From Cryptomeria japonica (lineage: Eukaryota; Streptophyta; Pinopsida; Cupressales; Cupressaceae), in the NCBI RefSeq assembly GCF_030272615.1, contig NC_081409.1, positions 532,496,291 through 532,560,290 of the forward strand: 64,000 nt of DNA. Reading direction: 5' to 3'. Positions within the stretch are counted from its first letter, which is position 1; each line of letters opens with the position of its first letter. Both the position numbers and the translations under genes were made by a program. A model generated the notes under the pieces. The model was not told the origin of the DNA and did no database searches. It was given only the letters and a program-made list of their open reading frames with translations. Below are positions 11,810 through 22,582 of this stretch, in pieces.

Positions 11810-13300
11810 TGCAGAGAGTCTTGGAGCTTGATTCACTACACCATCTTGAGTGACTTGTCCTACTCAACCCTTCAACTACTCAAGTCCATCCAATGGAACT
11901 TAGTAGGGGTTATTCTAATGAGACCTCCAAGGTCTGCACCTCTTTGGCTTTCCTCCTAGGTATAGCCAATGGGTTTTGGACAATCAACTCCACCTCTTGA
12001 GGTTGCCACCTCAATCACACACACACCACTCCAAGGCTCTAACTACTCCTGCAAGGATCTAAACACACAACCACTTCCAATGGGATCCTAATGCATCTAC
12101 CAAGTTTATTTGAATTATTTTGAGGCTTTAGGATCACCAAAACCACCACTTTGGCTTCCTAACCTTTCTAGGTCTCTACCGGGCTCAAAATAGGCCTAAT
12201 TGCATTAGCCCTCACTTGGTAGTTTTAGGGTCTTAGTTTGTAAATTCCCAAACAAGGCTATAAATAAATCATGGATTCAAGTACCCTTTTGGAAGTTACA
12301 GACAATACTGAAAAATTGCAATTGGGTTATCCATACAAGTGGGGTTTCCAATGCTGCACTATTTTGGAGGGTTTAGGCCTCATCGGGTGACTTGGCCAAA
12401 TGGGTCTGAAACTCTTCACCAGTAAAAACTCCTACTCTAAATAATGTAGGATTATTCAAGGGAACCTAGAGGGATTTCCATTCATGTGACACTTGGTCCT
12501 ACACCAATCCCCATGTGCTCATAAATCACACTTTTCTTGCTGTCCTAACTCACCTATTCCTAGCGGTGAGCCTAGGGCTTCATTGTTTCTCCTCCTCAAG
12601 GACCTGCAAAACCAAAAATCCTATACTAAATCTATGTAAATACCCTAACCTATCATTATTAATTATTTCAATAGGTGCCATCAAATAATGCTTAGGTTAG
12701 AGCCATTTTATTGCTCTTAAGCCCTACTTGCAAGGGTTTTGTACCTAGCTACAAAGAATGGAAGAAATCTCTGCAACCTAGGACAATCAAACCTCCAAAT
12801 CAAACTTGATGAAAAAAAATAAAATGGACACTCATGCACTGCAATGATTTTACACCATCTAGTCCGTACTAGACCATAGAAGCAATGCAAATAAGTGAAA
12901 AACTGTCAAAAACCAGTGAAAGCAAGTTTGCTTCACAATCCAAAACTTTGCTCTTGCATTTCCAATCCTCCAACCCATACAATGAAGTGAATTTTGTCTT
13001 TTATTCTCTTGTTTTAGTTGGTTCAACCAACTTTTCAACAGCTTCAACAAAAAAAAATGCAACTTTTGCAAGAAATTGCAAAATGTTGCTCAACAACTTT
13101 TTCATCTTTTGACTTCAGGATACAACTTTGCATTCTAATGCATTTTAGACTCATGAGGGTCCTCAAACACCCTAGAAGACCTAAACACAACACAATTGTC
13201 CCCTACTACATGAATACATTCATTTGGATTACTTCACCTATGACCTACCTAAGCATCTCACTTCTTAGGCTATCAACATCCTGAACACAATTGACTCAAA
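11810..13300. repeat. Probable LTR-length non-coding block between D and chromovirus E
   Basis: This 1.5-kb stretch separates the copia D RNase H from the chromodomain end of E and has no credible gene. It starts TGCAGAGAG, which on the minus strand would be an LTR ending CTCTCTGCA, and a TATCAACA near 13260-13270 could be the other end. That fits a 3' LTR of E, but the only TATA-like sequence I see (CTATAAATAAATC near 12250) is on the plus strand, so orientation and identity stay open. Without a second copy in the window I cannot prove it. Confidence 0.4.
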
Positions 13301-13335
13301 CAACAACTTGGACAACTCACCCATGGCTCTACTGA

Positions 13336-14900
13336 GTCCTAAATGGTTGGTCCATTATTACATCACACTCCTCTGGGACAAAGAACTCAAGTCCCTTGAG
13401 TTAATAGGTTTGCAATCTCCAATCCATGCTAAAGTATATTTGCCTCTAACATCCACATGGCATATGAATTAGGTAACCCTTACCACTTGACAAGATAGTG
13501 CTTGTAGACTCCTTTCCTTTTCTTCTTTACTATCTTGGTATCCAAGATACTCTCCAACTTAACTGGTTGACTAGGTGGCAAATCCTTTATCTACTCTTCA
13601 TGAATTGGTGATGGCATGTCCATCTGAGTTGTTGGTGAATCTCCCTTGTAGGGATAGAGATCACATACATTGAAAATGGGAGATATCGCCAAGGTAGGAG
13701 GAAGTTCAACTTCATATGTATTCTGCCCATACTTGTGCACCACCTTGAGAGGTCCAATTTTCTTCATTAGGAGCTTGATATGCTGCCCTTTTGGAAGTCT
13801 CTCCTTTCTAAGGTATGCTAACACTAAGTCTCCCACTTGAAATTATATATTTCTCCTTGTTTTATTAGCTTGAACTTTATACTACTCGGATTTTTGTTGT
13901 AAGGACTGTCTTACCTTATCATGCACTTCTTTAATACCTTCTGCAAAGTTCTCCCCTTGTGCAATCTTAGGTACCATTGAATTGAGATCTTTGAGCTCCA
14001 AGATGCCCCTAGGATGGAATACATACACTATCTCAAAATGAATTTTACCTATGCTACAATTTACTGAGTCATTATATGCATATTCTGCCTGTCCAAGTAC
14101 TAGATCCCAAGTCTGCCCATGTTGTTTTGTAAGACATCTTAGAAAGTTACCCAATGACCGGTTGACTACCTCTGTTTGACCATATGATTGACAATGATAG
14201 GTAGATGAAAAAGATAACTTGGTGCCCAACTTCCTCCAAAGTGTCCTCCAAAAGTGGCTCAAAAACTTCACATTTCTATCACTAACAATGTTGATTAGAA
14301 GACAATGAATCTTGACTATCTCCTTTAAGAAGAGGCCTACTATATAGGTGGCATAATTGGTGCTCTTGCAAGGTATGAAATGTGCCATTTTTCTGAGCCT
14401 ATCTACCAACACATACACACTATCAAATCCTCCTGGGGTCCTAGGAAAGCCTAACACAAAATCCATGCTCAAACATTCCCAAGGCCTCTGAGGTATGACC
14501 AAAGGTTGATATAGACCTACATTACTTGATGTTCCTTTTTCTCTTTGGTAGATGGTACATTGCTCTACAAACCTTCTCACTTTTGATTGCAACTTGGGCC
14601 AATAATAAAACCTACCAACCTGCTCCAAAGTCTTATAAATTCTAAAATGACCTCCTAGACCTCCTTGATGCTTCTCTTGGATAATATTTTTCCTCATGGA
14701 ACATTGAGGTATGTAGAGAAGATGACCTTTGAACAGAAAACCCTCATGTATCATGTATTCTAAATAAGAGACATGTGAGGTGTTAGAAAAATCAGAACAA
14801 ACATTATATATCTCTGCAAAATCCTTATCATCCTTGTAGAGGTCTTTTAACTCACTCAAACCCACACTTTGCAATTGTATCTCTTGCATAGTCATGACTC
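13336..14900 (-). pseudogene. Chromoviral integrase with chromodomain (element E)
   Basis: The minus-strand frame starting inside RNase H covers the HHCC finger (H-x3-H pattern in GGHFRIYKTLEQ, then C-T-I-Y-Q, where the second Cys is Tyr), the core with MDFVLGFPRTPGG (Asp), IVSDRNVKFLSHFW (Asp) and GQTEVVNRSLG (Glu), and a GDLVLAYLRKE segment. After a stop at about 13590 translation gives LESILDTKIVKKKRKG and VYKHYLVKWQGLPNSYA, a chromodomain, which in chromoviruses directs insertion to heterochromatin. The DDE triad is intact, but stops and frame breaks inactivate the gene. Confidence 0.9.
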
Positions 14901-15870
14901 TCCTACTTAGTGCATCACCTACTTTGTTGGCTGTCCCTTTCTTGTGTTCTTTGGGAAACAAGTAATGACTCCACTTTTTCAATGCTTGAACCATTGCATA
15001 CAGCTCTAAGTCATATGTGGAGTTCCTTTTCTTATCTTCATTTAACTTTTCTTAGAAGAAAGCTATAGGATGACCCTCTTGGCTTTAAACTACCCCTATT
15101 ACCCTTTGGCTTGCATCACATTCTACTATAAGCAACTGATTGAAATCAGGCAATCTAAAGGTTGGCAGCTCTTCTATCTTTGTTTTCAACATTTAAAACC
15201 CTTTATTGGCTTCCTCTGTCCACTTAAAGTGACACTTAATCCCTCCTTTAATGGTATTGAGAATAGGAGCACAAACATGGCTAAACTTTCTCACAAACTT
15301 CCTATAAAAAGATGCCATTCTATGAAAGCTTCTAACTTCACTTATGCCCCTAGGGATAGGTTAATTAATTATTTCTTCTACCTTAGTTGGATCCATCTTT
15401 AAACATCCATGAGAAATAACAAAACCAAGGTATACAAGCTCTGTTTTCAAAAACTCACATTTTTCAAGGTTAATCTTGAGTTGAGCCTCCTTTAACTTCT
15501 TCAAGACCATCTCCATATGCTTGAGGTGTTCCTCCTTGGACCTATCGAAGATCAAAATGTCATCAAGATACACAATAACAAATCTACCAATAAAATCTCA
15601 GGAGCCTTTGGAAGGTACTAGGTGCATTGGTGAGGCCAAATGGCATAACCAACCACTTATATAGGCCTGCATTGGTTCTAAAGGTTGTCTTCCATTTATC
15701 TCCAAGTATTATTTTGATTTCATGATAACCAGACTTCAAGTCCACCTTTGTGAAGTAGCATGCACGTCCTAGATTTTCCAATAGGTCCTCAATCCTTGGC
15801 ATGGGAAACCGATACCTTATAGTAATCTTATTGATTTCTCTGGAGTCCTGCACATTCTCCATTTGCCTCC
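14901..15870 (-). pseudogene. Chromoviral RT and RNase H (element E)
   Basis: RT fingers and palm are seen in 15584-15862 ([46 protein letters not shown]) and, in a shifted frame, 15361-15573 with the catalytic YLDDILIF. Further translation gives the connection and RNase H start (ECDASQ, STYDLELYAMV, WSHYLFPKEH). This is followed immediately by KKGTANKVGDALSRR; the usual stretch between these, about 35 residues with a catalytic Asp of the TDH motif, is missing. An in-frame deletion is the simplest reading. Frameshifts also break the gene. Confidence 0.85.
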
Positions 15871-16632
15871 CTTTTTAGGAAATAACACATGGACTCAAAC
15901 TCTTCTTGATAAACCCTTTGTCTAAGAGTTCTTGCACTTGTTTGGCGATCTCTTTATTTTGACTAGGTGTCATTTTATAGGCAGCTTTGTTTGGTAGATT
16001 GGCCACTGGTATCAAGTCTATTTGATGATTCACATCTCTCATTGGAAGAAAAGAATCAAGCATGTCATCCCCTATCACTTATGGATATTGTTTGAGTAGA
16101 CCTTGCACCTCTTGAGGCATTTCACTCATCGGATCTTCCTTAGCTTCATCTTTAGGCTTCAACACTATAGCATGGCCTTGATGACCTTCTTGCTTCAACA
16201 CTTTGAGAAACTCTTTAACTCTCATCGGCATCACACTTGAGCCTATTTGATTTTCATCCTTTGGATCAGGTAGTGGATCCATTTTATACTTCTTCCCATT
16301 CTTGGTGATAAGATAGTTGTTCTTTTCTCCATCATGAGTAGCTCTCACATCATATTGCAATGGATGGCCCAACAACAAATGATAAGAATCCATAGGAAAT
16401 ATGTCACATAATAATCTGTCCTTATAATCACCAATTTCAAAGTCCACCCATGCTTGTTCATCAACCAAGACATGTTGACCCTGGTTGAGCCATGATACCT
16501 TGTAAGGAGTGAGATGAGGTAATTTTTTCAGTTTGAGTTTGTCCACCATTTAAACTAAGACAATATTCTCAGTGGAACCTGAATTTACAATCACCTTTGA
16601 AATATTCCCATGTGACCTACAATATTCTTGAG
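15871..16632 (-). pseudogene. Chromoviral aspartic protease and RT entry region (element E)
   Basis: Upstream of the frame at 16079-16549 the translation reads KVIVNSGSTENIVL, the retropepsin-like active-site region; the Asp of D-S-G is Asn (codon AAT). It continues with KVSWLNQGQHVLV, YKDRLLCDIFPMDSYHLLLG and LQYDV, typical of chromoviral protease. The next frame (15875-16078) gives DLIPVANLPNKAAYKM and LLDKGFIKKSLSPC, the RT entry region. Loss of the catalytic Asp would by itself abolish cleavage. The sequence switches to element F near 16632, removing gag. Confidence 0.88.
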
Positions 16633-18097
16633 CCACTATGAGTCTAGCTATCTCCACTCTGAACTACTCATGCTCTCTCTCTAAAGTCGCAATGTGATCA
16701 TGCTGACTCGCTATGGTAGCCCTGTACATCTCCATCTCCTCTATCCTAGCTATCTCCGGCTCTATAGGTATATCTTGCAATGCCTCATGCTCACCTAAAT
16801 CTGGCTCATCCTCGTCATCCCCATCCTCATCATCCTTGTCATCCCCCTCATCCTCATCACCACCCTCATCGTCCTTGTCCTCATCATCTCCATCCTCCTC
16901 TCCAACAAGTGGGAAGTCCTCCTGTCACCTCGGTACTGGAATATCCGGATCTGTCAATGGCACTGGCCATCGTCGTGCAAACCATCTCTCATACTCCTCT
17001 GTCATCCCAACATCCACCACATCTGATCTCCAATCCCACTATCTCTACTGTAGCTGGGTGAAGTCAGCATATACTATGTGTGGCTGAATCATACTCCCCC
17101 ACTGACTCGTCTCTCTATGAGATCAGGCAAAGTGTGCAGTCCTCCTAGGTACATCCTGCCTCTCTTCAAACTATCATCTAACTCTCTCTAGAAGGTACAT
17201 CTCAATCACTCTCTGGTGATTCACTGGTCGCCCAATCAGGTACCTCTCCTATCTACAATACGGTAGCTCATCCCTATCATCTGACCATCCAGGGCAATCA
17301 CGATATGGCCTCCATGTGAACTCTCTCAGTCTATCTAGCTCATGTCGCCAATACAATATGTATCCAAAAGGACCCTGTCTCAGTGCTCCCCCATAGTAGT
17401 ACACATATGGTCGATGTGGTACTACCTATCTCTCTGTAATTGGTTGACATATGGCTATGTGCTCAAAAGCCCATACCTGTAACAGTGTGACTCCACAGCT
17501 CAAGGTCTGAACTCCCTGATATGCTATCTGATGCAACTGAAAATATAGCATAGCCAGTACACATGGTCCCCATGCATACATCATACCCTTTGTCGCCATC
17601 TGCTCTAGCACTCTTCCCCATCCAATAGGGAATCCATGTCCTCGTCTATCCCCTACTAGTAGGCATGCTATCACCACTGCTATCACCACATATCGTCGAT
17701 CGTACTCTGATGCCATGGTCTCCCAGCCAATCTCCCTCTCTACGATATCCAAATCATTTGTGTTGCACTCAAATAATCTGCACAATGCATCTCTCCTTGT
17801 CACTGGGTCGTACTCTACCACCTCTCCATGAATCAGAATGCGAAGGATACACCATACATCCTCTAGTGTCACAGTCACCTCTCCAGTCGCCAAATGGAAT
17901 GATGAAGTTTCTGAATGCCATCGCTCTGCCAATGCGGTAAGCAGTCCTATGTTTGCCCTAATCTTAGGCATGAATGTGACATAGTATATCCCAAGTCCTG
18001 CTAATGTATCTCTATCTGTGCTCCTGAGTCTATGTCATAGCATGAAGCAGTCAAGTCGGTTCTCCCGTGTGATCAATGGATACTGTCGACTCTGCAT
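16633..18097 (-). pseudogene. Plant mobile domain (PMD) protein, antisense cargo of F, copy 1 (C-terminally truncated)
   Basis: From Met at 18097 (first Met after an in-frame TAG) the minus strand encodes MQSRQYPLITREN, then LLTALAERWHSETSSFHL, a GEVTVTLEDVWCILRI stretch, HGEVVEYD and a YVVIAVVIACLLVGDR helix. This is the plant mobile domain pattern (the ALVERW...TFHL...TLEDV series). It is followed by WRHELDRLREFTWRPY, a run of Asp/Glu near 16800-16910 and a coiled-coil-like start. Several in-frame stops occur, some open in copy 2. Its 3' end is cut at 16632. In plants PMD proteins act in gene silencing and genome stability; here the gene rides in a retrotransposon, antisense to pol. Confidence 0.8.
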
Positions 18098-18914
18098 CAC
18101 AATTGGGGCATATTTTGTCAGTTTTAGGGTTTGCTCCTACGAGTTGCATTTCCTTGTTCATGGCCAAAACAGGGTGTTTTTCATCTATTCTGACCTATCC
18201 TACCCTTATCCCCCCTTTCCGGATCATTTTCATGTTGTTTTTAACCTAAATTGAGTTCCCAGGGCACAACGGCACCTGTGTTGTGTATCCTGTGCCTGTG
18301 TCACATAACCTGTGCCTGTGTACCCTTACACAAGCATAGAAGACATCACACAAGCGCACGATTCACCCTACACAAGCGCAGAAGTCAGTTTCTGCATTTT
18401 CTATGGACCCTGCAATGTCCTACAAGCAAGTCAAATTCATAAAATTGAAAACATGGGTTTTTGAGATACATACCACTGTTCTTGCATCGTCTGGTCATCT
18501 AAACATGTGTACATGTTCTCTGAGGTGATCTGCCCTTGGAATGTTCACCATCTCTCTGCAAGTGTCCTTTTCCAGAGCAACAAATTCTCCTCTTGGGCTA
18601 GTGCAAATGAGCAATTTTCACTCTCTTGGTCTCATTTATAGATCTTTGTCAGTGCATAGATGGACGTGCACCCTCTCCATCTTATGTTGGTCATAGTCTT
18701 TTGCATCTTTAATTGCTTGTCCTTCATGCATCCGATCTCCGATTGTCAGTCTGTTCGATCCTATCATTTTTATCAATCAATTGGCCTCTTTTTCGCATGT
18801 TTCCGGCCAATTCCTTGAGGGGGCATGCATATGTCATTGTCAGTGTCTGGGGTATTTTCATTATTGTTCTTTGAAACAACGCTCAGAATCGCATTGTCTC
18901 AAAGAGGGGAAAAA
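18098..18914. other. Non-coding region between PMD start and F LTR, with polypurine tract
   Basis: Apart from the inverted motif array this stretch has no credible gene. It matches 34434-35251 closely. Its right end (18899-18914) is the purine-rich TCAAAGAGGGGAAAAA just before the LTR start, which is a polypurine tract of a plus-strand element. Its presence before the first LTR shows that this LTR is also the 3' LTR of an upstream, truncated copy. Confidence 0.8.
18271..18384. repeat. Inverted motif array upstream of PMD copy 1
   Basis: Three direct copies of a CTGTGCCTGTGT-like motif (18272-18323) are followed by three copies of its reverse complement, ACACAAGCGCAG-like (18328-18384). The two halves can pair into a hairpin of more than 100 nt. 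It lies about 175-290 bp upstream of the PMD start, in what would be its promoter or 5' UTR. Copy 2 has the same array at 34610-34720. The motif also recurs in the F leader at 20667-20742. Confidence 0.8.
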
Positions 18915-19217
18915 TGTAGACACCTAAAAATGGTCAACGCCTGCGAAATCATACTTTAACATTTACGCATTGCCTTATTTTAGGGTTTTGGCATCGCATT
19001 AACATTTCTCCTATGATTCACACTTGGTCTTTATCATTTGCGAGCATCGAGTCATTCTTCTACATTCTTCATTCGTCTCGCTCTTAAATTTGGTCTTGTC
19101 GACAACACTATCTAGTCATGATTTTGATCAATTTTATCCTGTCGCATCAATGTGCGTGCTCATTGGTCATCATTTTTAGACATCGTCAATCCTAATTAGG
19201 ATTTTGTCATCTTATCA

Positions 19218-19456
19218 ATCTTGTCATCTGGCGATCGATTTGTCATCAATCCTTATCATTTTCAATCTTATCGTTTTAACGATCAATTTGTCATCGATCG
19301 TTGTCATGTTCGATCTTGTCATTTTGCGATCGATTTGTCATCGATCATGGTCATTTTCAATCTTGTCGTCTTGCAATCTATTTTGTCATCGATCCTTGTC
19401 CTCTTTTCAATCTTGTCATTTTGTGATTAATTTGCCATCGATCATTGTATGTCTCA
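19218..19456. repeat. Five-unit 48-bp array rich in GATC/ATCGAT (LTR1)
   Basis: Units of 47-50 bp begin ATCTTGTC and contain GCGATCGATTTGTCATCGATC with drift. The equivalent array in LTR2 is at 35555-35793. It is the cause of apparent repeat-protein frames in this stretch, which are not genes. The position in U3, upstream of the TATA box, would suit an enhancer-like array; that is inference. Confidence 0.8.
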
Positions 19457-19751
19457 ATTATGTCAATTTGGATCAATTAGTCATTGTTCCTCGCCAATTG
19501 GCGCATTTATCAATTAAATCATTTATCACATTGGTCCTTTGTTAATAAGAATCGAATCGATATCGATTATCCTTTGTCAAGACCTAATTGTCATCCTTGC
19601 ATTGCTAATTCATCTTCTAGGGTTTTGTGATTTGATCATTTAACCTTGTTTGTCATTTCTCCCTTTAGGATTAATAAATTATTTATTTATCCTAAGTCTT
19701 CTTGTCACAATTAAATGATTATTTAATTGGCTAACTAATCCTTCCCTCTTT

Positions 19752-19861
19752 GTGAATTAATTAATAAATGAAAAATTATTAATTAATTCACTTAATTCCT
19801 ATTTTCCTAATTTCTCTTATTGTGAATTAATTAATAAATGACAAATTATTAATTAATTCAC
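19752..19861. repeat. Two AT-rich perfect inverted repeats in LTR1
   Basis: GTGAATTAATTAATAA pairs with TTATTAATTAATTCAC across a short loop, at 19752-19791 and again at 19822-19861. The same pair is in LTR2 at 36089-36128 and 36159-36198. They could extrude as cruciforms or form RNA hairpins. Confidence 0.85.
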
Positions 19862-20191
19862 CTAATTTCTCCTAATTCCTAATTTCCTAATTTTCATCAA
19901 TTTCTTAATTCCTAATTTTTCCTCTTTTTCTAATTTTCTAATTTTCTAATTCCTAATTTCAATTTCCTCCTATTTTTCTCCTAATTTCATGGGAATGACA
20001 TTTCAATTTGTCATAATTGACAATCAATCAATTTTGACATAGAAATTTGTCATAATTTGTCATAAATTATCAATCAATCAATTTTGCATAGAAAGTGCAT
20101 AATTTGTCATAAATTTGTCATAATTGACATTTTTGATTTACAATTTCCATTTGAATTGAATCATGCTAATTTGATCATTTCTCCAATTTGT

Positions 20192-20199
20192 CTATAAAT
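20192..20199 (+). promoter_or_regulatory. Probable TATA box of F LTR1
   Basis: CTATAAAT lies within the palindrome CCAATTTGTCTATAAATTGG, about 350 bp before the LTR end, and is conserved in LTR2 near 36529-36536. The start of transcription would be about 30 bp downstream; not testable from sequence alone. Confidence 0.6.
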
Positions 20200-20549
20200 T
20201 GGATGAATTTCTTCAATCTCGGCTAATTATCACTTGTTTGAATTACTTTATCGAATCAATCACGCTTTGAGTATTCTTGTGCCAATGTCAATCTTGCTTT
20301 CACATTAGGTTTATGCACTTGAAGGTGAGATCCACAAACAAAGGCTATTTGGAGAAGAAAGAAGGACAATGGAGCTGCATGAAGGAGACATTCAGATCTT
20401 CATCTGGTTTGCTTAGTTTTTAGTTTTGAATGTTTTATTTTCATGTCTTTATTGAGTGTGTTAGGATTGATCATTACATTTGTGCTTTCGTGATTGAGCT
20501 ATGACTAATATTGATATTTACTTTGATGATTTCCGAATTCCTAGCTACA

Positions 20550-22582
20550 TTAATTGGTGAACTCGACGTGAACTAACCACCTAATCATGTTTTTGAGTGC
20601 TTTTGAGTTGATTTGCAGGTCACAAACCCAAGAAATAGGGTAGTGCAGTGTTTTCTGGGAACTTTTGCACCTGTGTCAAGCATTCTGCGCCTGTGTCAAG
20701 GACATTCTGCGCCTGTGTCAGACATTTTGCACCTGTGTAGGGCCAGAAACAGAGGTAAAATACAGTGTTTTTCACTTGCAAATTGTTTTCTTTGGCATTC
20801 TGTTTCTGTTTTTTGGTTTTGTTGGTACTAATTTTCTATGTAGAACCTTGGCATACACATGACAAAGACAACAAATGAAACTACTAACATGTTTTATGCA
20901 GGTTCGATAGTCAAAGACTAAACATATCAAACTTCTGACTTGGGTTTTTGTAGGTTGCCTTGGAATACAACTAAACTTTGTGTTTGCAATTAATATTTAG
21001 GCACCTAGTGATTTCTAAATAGGATGGAATCAATATATGTTTTCTTTGATTGTTGAGTTTGACATTGGAGTAGGAGAGTATGCTCTCATCCTTCTTAGGG
21101 TGATCCTAAATCTAGATCTTCGATACCATGCTCATGTTTTTGATTGTGTGTCACCTTTAGAGGGCCTGCCTTCCCGACCATTTGCTTTTGCAAGCAAGTG
21201 ATAATCGTGAGAAGGGAACAACCCAAAGTGAGTACGACTAGAATACCTTGGCATTCTAACTCACTATAAATAAATACCTGATGGGTGAAAGCTTTGAAGG
21301 AAGGGTTACGTGGGAATTGTAGTTACTTGGGAAGTGATGACCCTTGAACTCTTTCTCATATCAACATCTAAGTAGGACCTCATGGTCTAAATCATGCTTG
21401 CACGACTACATTTGTTTGGTATCTTGATGGGCTTAATGTCTCAATCACACTTGTGTGACATCAAGGAGTAACACTTAACAGAAATCCTTACTAAACACCA
21501 TGTTTTTAGAGGCCAAAAACCCTTCTAGTTGCTTGAGAAGGACAAGTTCGGATACTTGGAAGAGATACTAATCTCGCCATGGGGAGATTTCCATGTGGAC
21601 TGATGCTTGGCTGCCCTAAGAAGTGAGTGTCGTGGAGGGGAGCCCGTGGGGTCAAGCATCTATGTATTCTCCTTGAATCCCATAACGAGTCTACCTCTCA
21701 AGTACCTACTGCCCTTGCCATCCATAAGAAATGTGTGAATGAGCATGATTGTCTTGAGTCTAAGTTGAAATATCTTGTCTTCTTTGCTTGTCAAAAGTTG
21801 AATTGCATCTCATTTCAAAAACAAGGCAAATTGATTCAAAACAAGGTTAAACATAAGAACATTTCATCCAACAAAGTTCAAAGTAGCTTCAAACATGGTT
21901 GTCAAACATTGTTCAAAATCTTGTCTCAACATTCATGTCACTTAGATTTAGGTTCATCCTAGGTGTGCATTTTTCAAAGTCATTGTCAAGTACCAAGGTT
22001 AGGTTTCACCTAAGTCATACTCCTTTGCATGTCAATAAAAGTCATCCATTTGCATGTGTCCTCTTGCATTAGAGTAATACCATTGTCATTCATTCATATT
22101 TGCATACCCTAGGTCTCTTCATTAAGCATAGGTCATTATCATATCATATTAGGGTAATTTGCATATTAATTGTCCCTTTGCATATAGTGTCAAACTAGGT
22201 TTTGTCATACTTGAGTAATCCAAATCTTTGATAAACCCTAAGTCATTGTTAAGAAGTCTAGACCTTATCAAACCTTTTCTTTTTATGTCATTATTGTCAT
22301 TTGGTCGAACCTAGCTTAGTATCCAAGCATATAGGGGAGACTTTGTCATTTGTCCTTTTGTCACTTGGTCCTTTTGTCCTTTGAAGTCTAGACATCATTC
22401 CAATTTCCTAAGGGTCTCTCTTTTAGATTTGCATTCAAAAGTTTGTCAAAATATTCAAAACAACCAAAAACATAGATTGCATTCTTGCCATAGATTGCAT
22501 TTTCATCTATTTAGTTTGCATTTAGTTGTATATCATACATTATTCTTGAAAAATTCCAAAAATATTGCATTTGCATAGTGAC
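20550..22582 (+). other. Leader region of F between LTR1 and gag
   Basis: About 2 kb without a credible gene. Four copies of a (C/G)CRCCTGTGTCAAG-like motif sit at 20667-20742, matching the motif array upstream of the antisense PMD gene. The end (22000-22560) is rich in GTCATT/GTCCTTTTG. Long leaders of this kind are usual in Tat-lineage elements. Confidence 0.7.
20555..20573 (+). promoter_or_regulatory. Candidate primer binding site of F
   Basis: TGGTGAACTCGACGTGAAC begins five bases after the LTR end and starts with the TGG expected of a primer site. Its position and outline resemble the tRNA-Lys site of element G, but I could not match it to a specific tRNA 3' end, so it may be mutated. 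Confidence 0.4.

Larger units (their letters stand above)
13336..16632 (-). mobile_element. Ty3/gypsy chromovirus E, internal region, 5' truncated
   Basis: On the minus strand the order is protease, RT, RNase H, integrase, chromodomain, which is the Ty3/gypsy order with the C-terminal chromodomain that defines chromoviruses. RT carries YLDDILI. Gag, primer site and 5' LTR are missing: homology stops near 16632, where the internal sequence of element F begins. Each enzyme is damaged: Asp to Asn at the protease site, an internal loss in RNase H, a Cys to Tyr in the integrase zinc finger, and frameshifts throughout. It lies between D and the F array. Confidence 0.88.
18915..20549 (+). repeat. 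LTR1 of element F
   Basis: Starts TGTAGACACCTAAAA and ends CTAGCTACA; 1635 bp, the same length as LTR2. Inside are an array of about five 48-bp units (19218-19456), two perfect or near-perfect inverted repeats in AT-rich DNA (19752-19791 and 19822-19861), TTCCTAATTT-rich low-complexity sequence, and a TATA box in CTATAAATT near 20192. The start of G's LTR (TGTATACACC on its own strand) is similar, so the two families are related. Confidence 0.9.

Noticed and set aside
16713-17087. Ser/Pro-rich plus-strand frames
   Set aside because: They are the reverse reading of the Asp/Glu-rich linker of the PMD gene; the minus-strand frame carries the domain.
19204-19545. Repeat-containing plus-strand frame with SSI/LVI units
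   Set aside because: Translation of the 48-bp LTR array; also present in LTR2, with no start context or motif.
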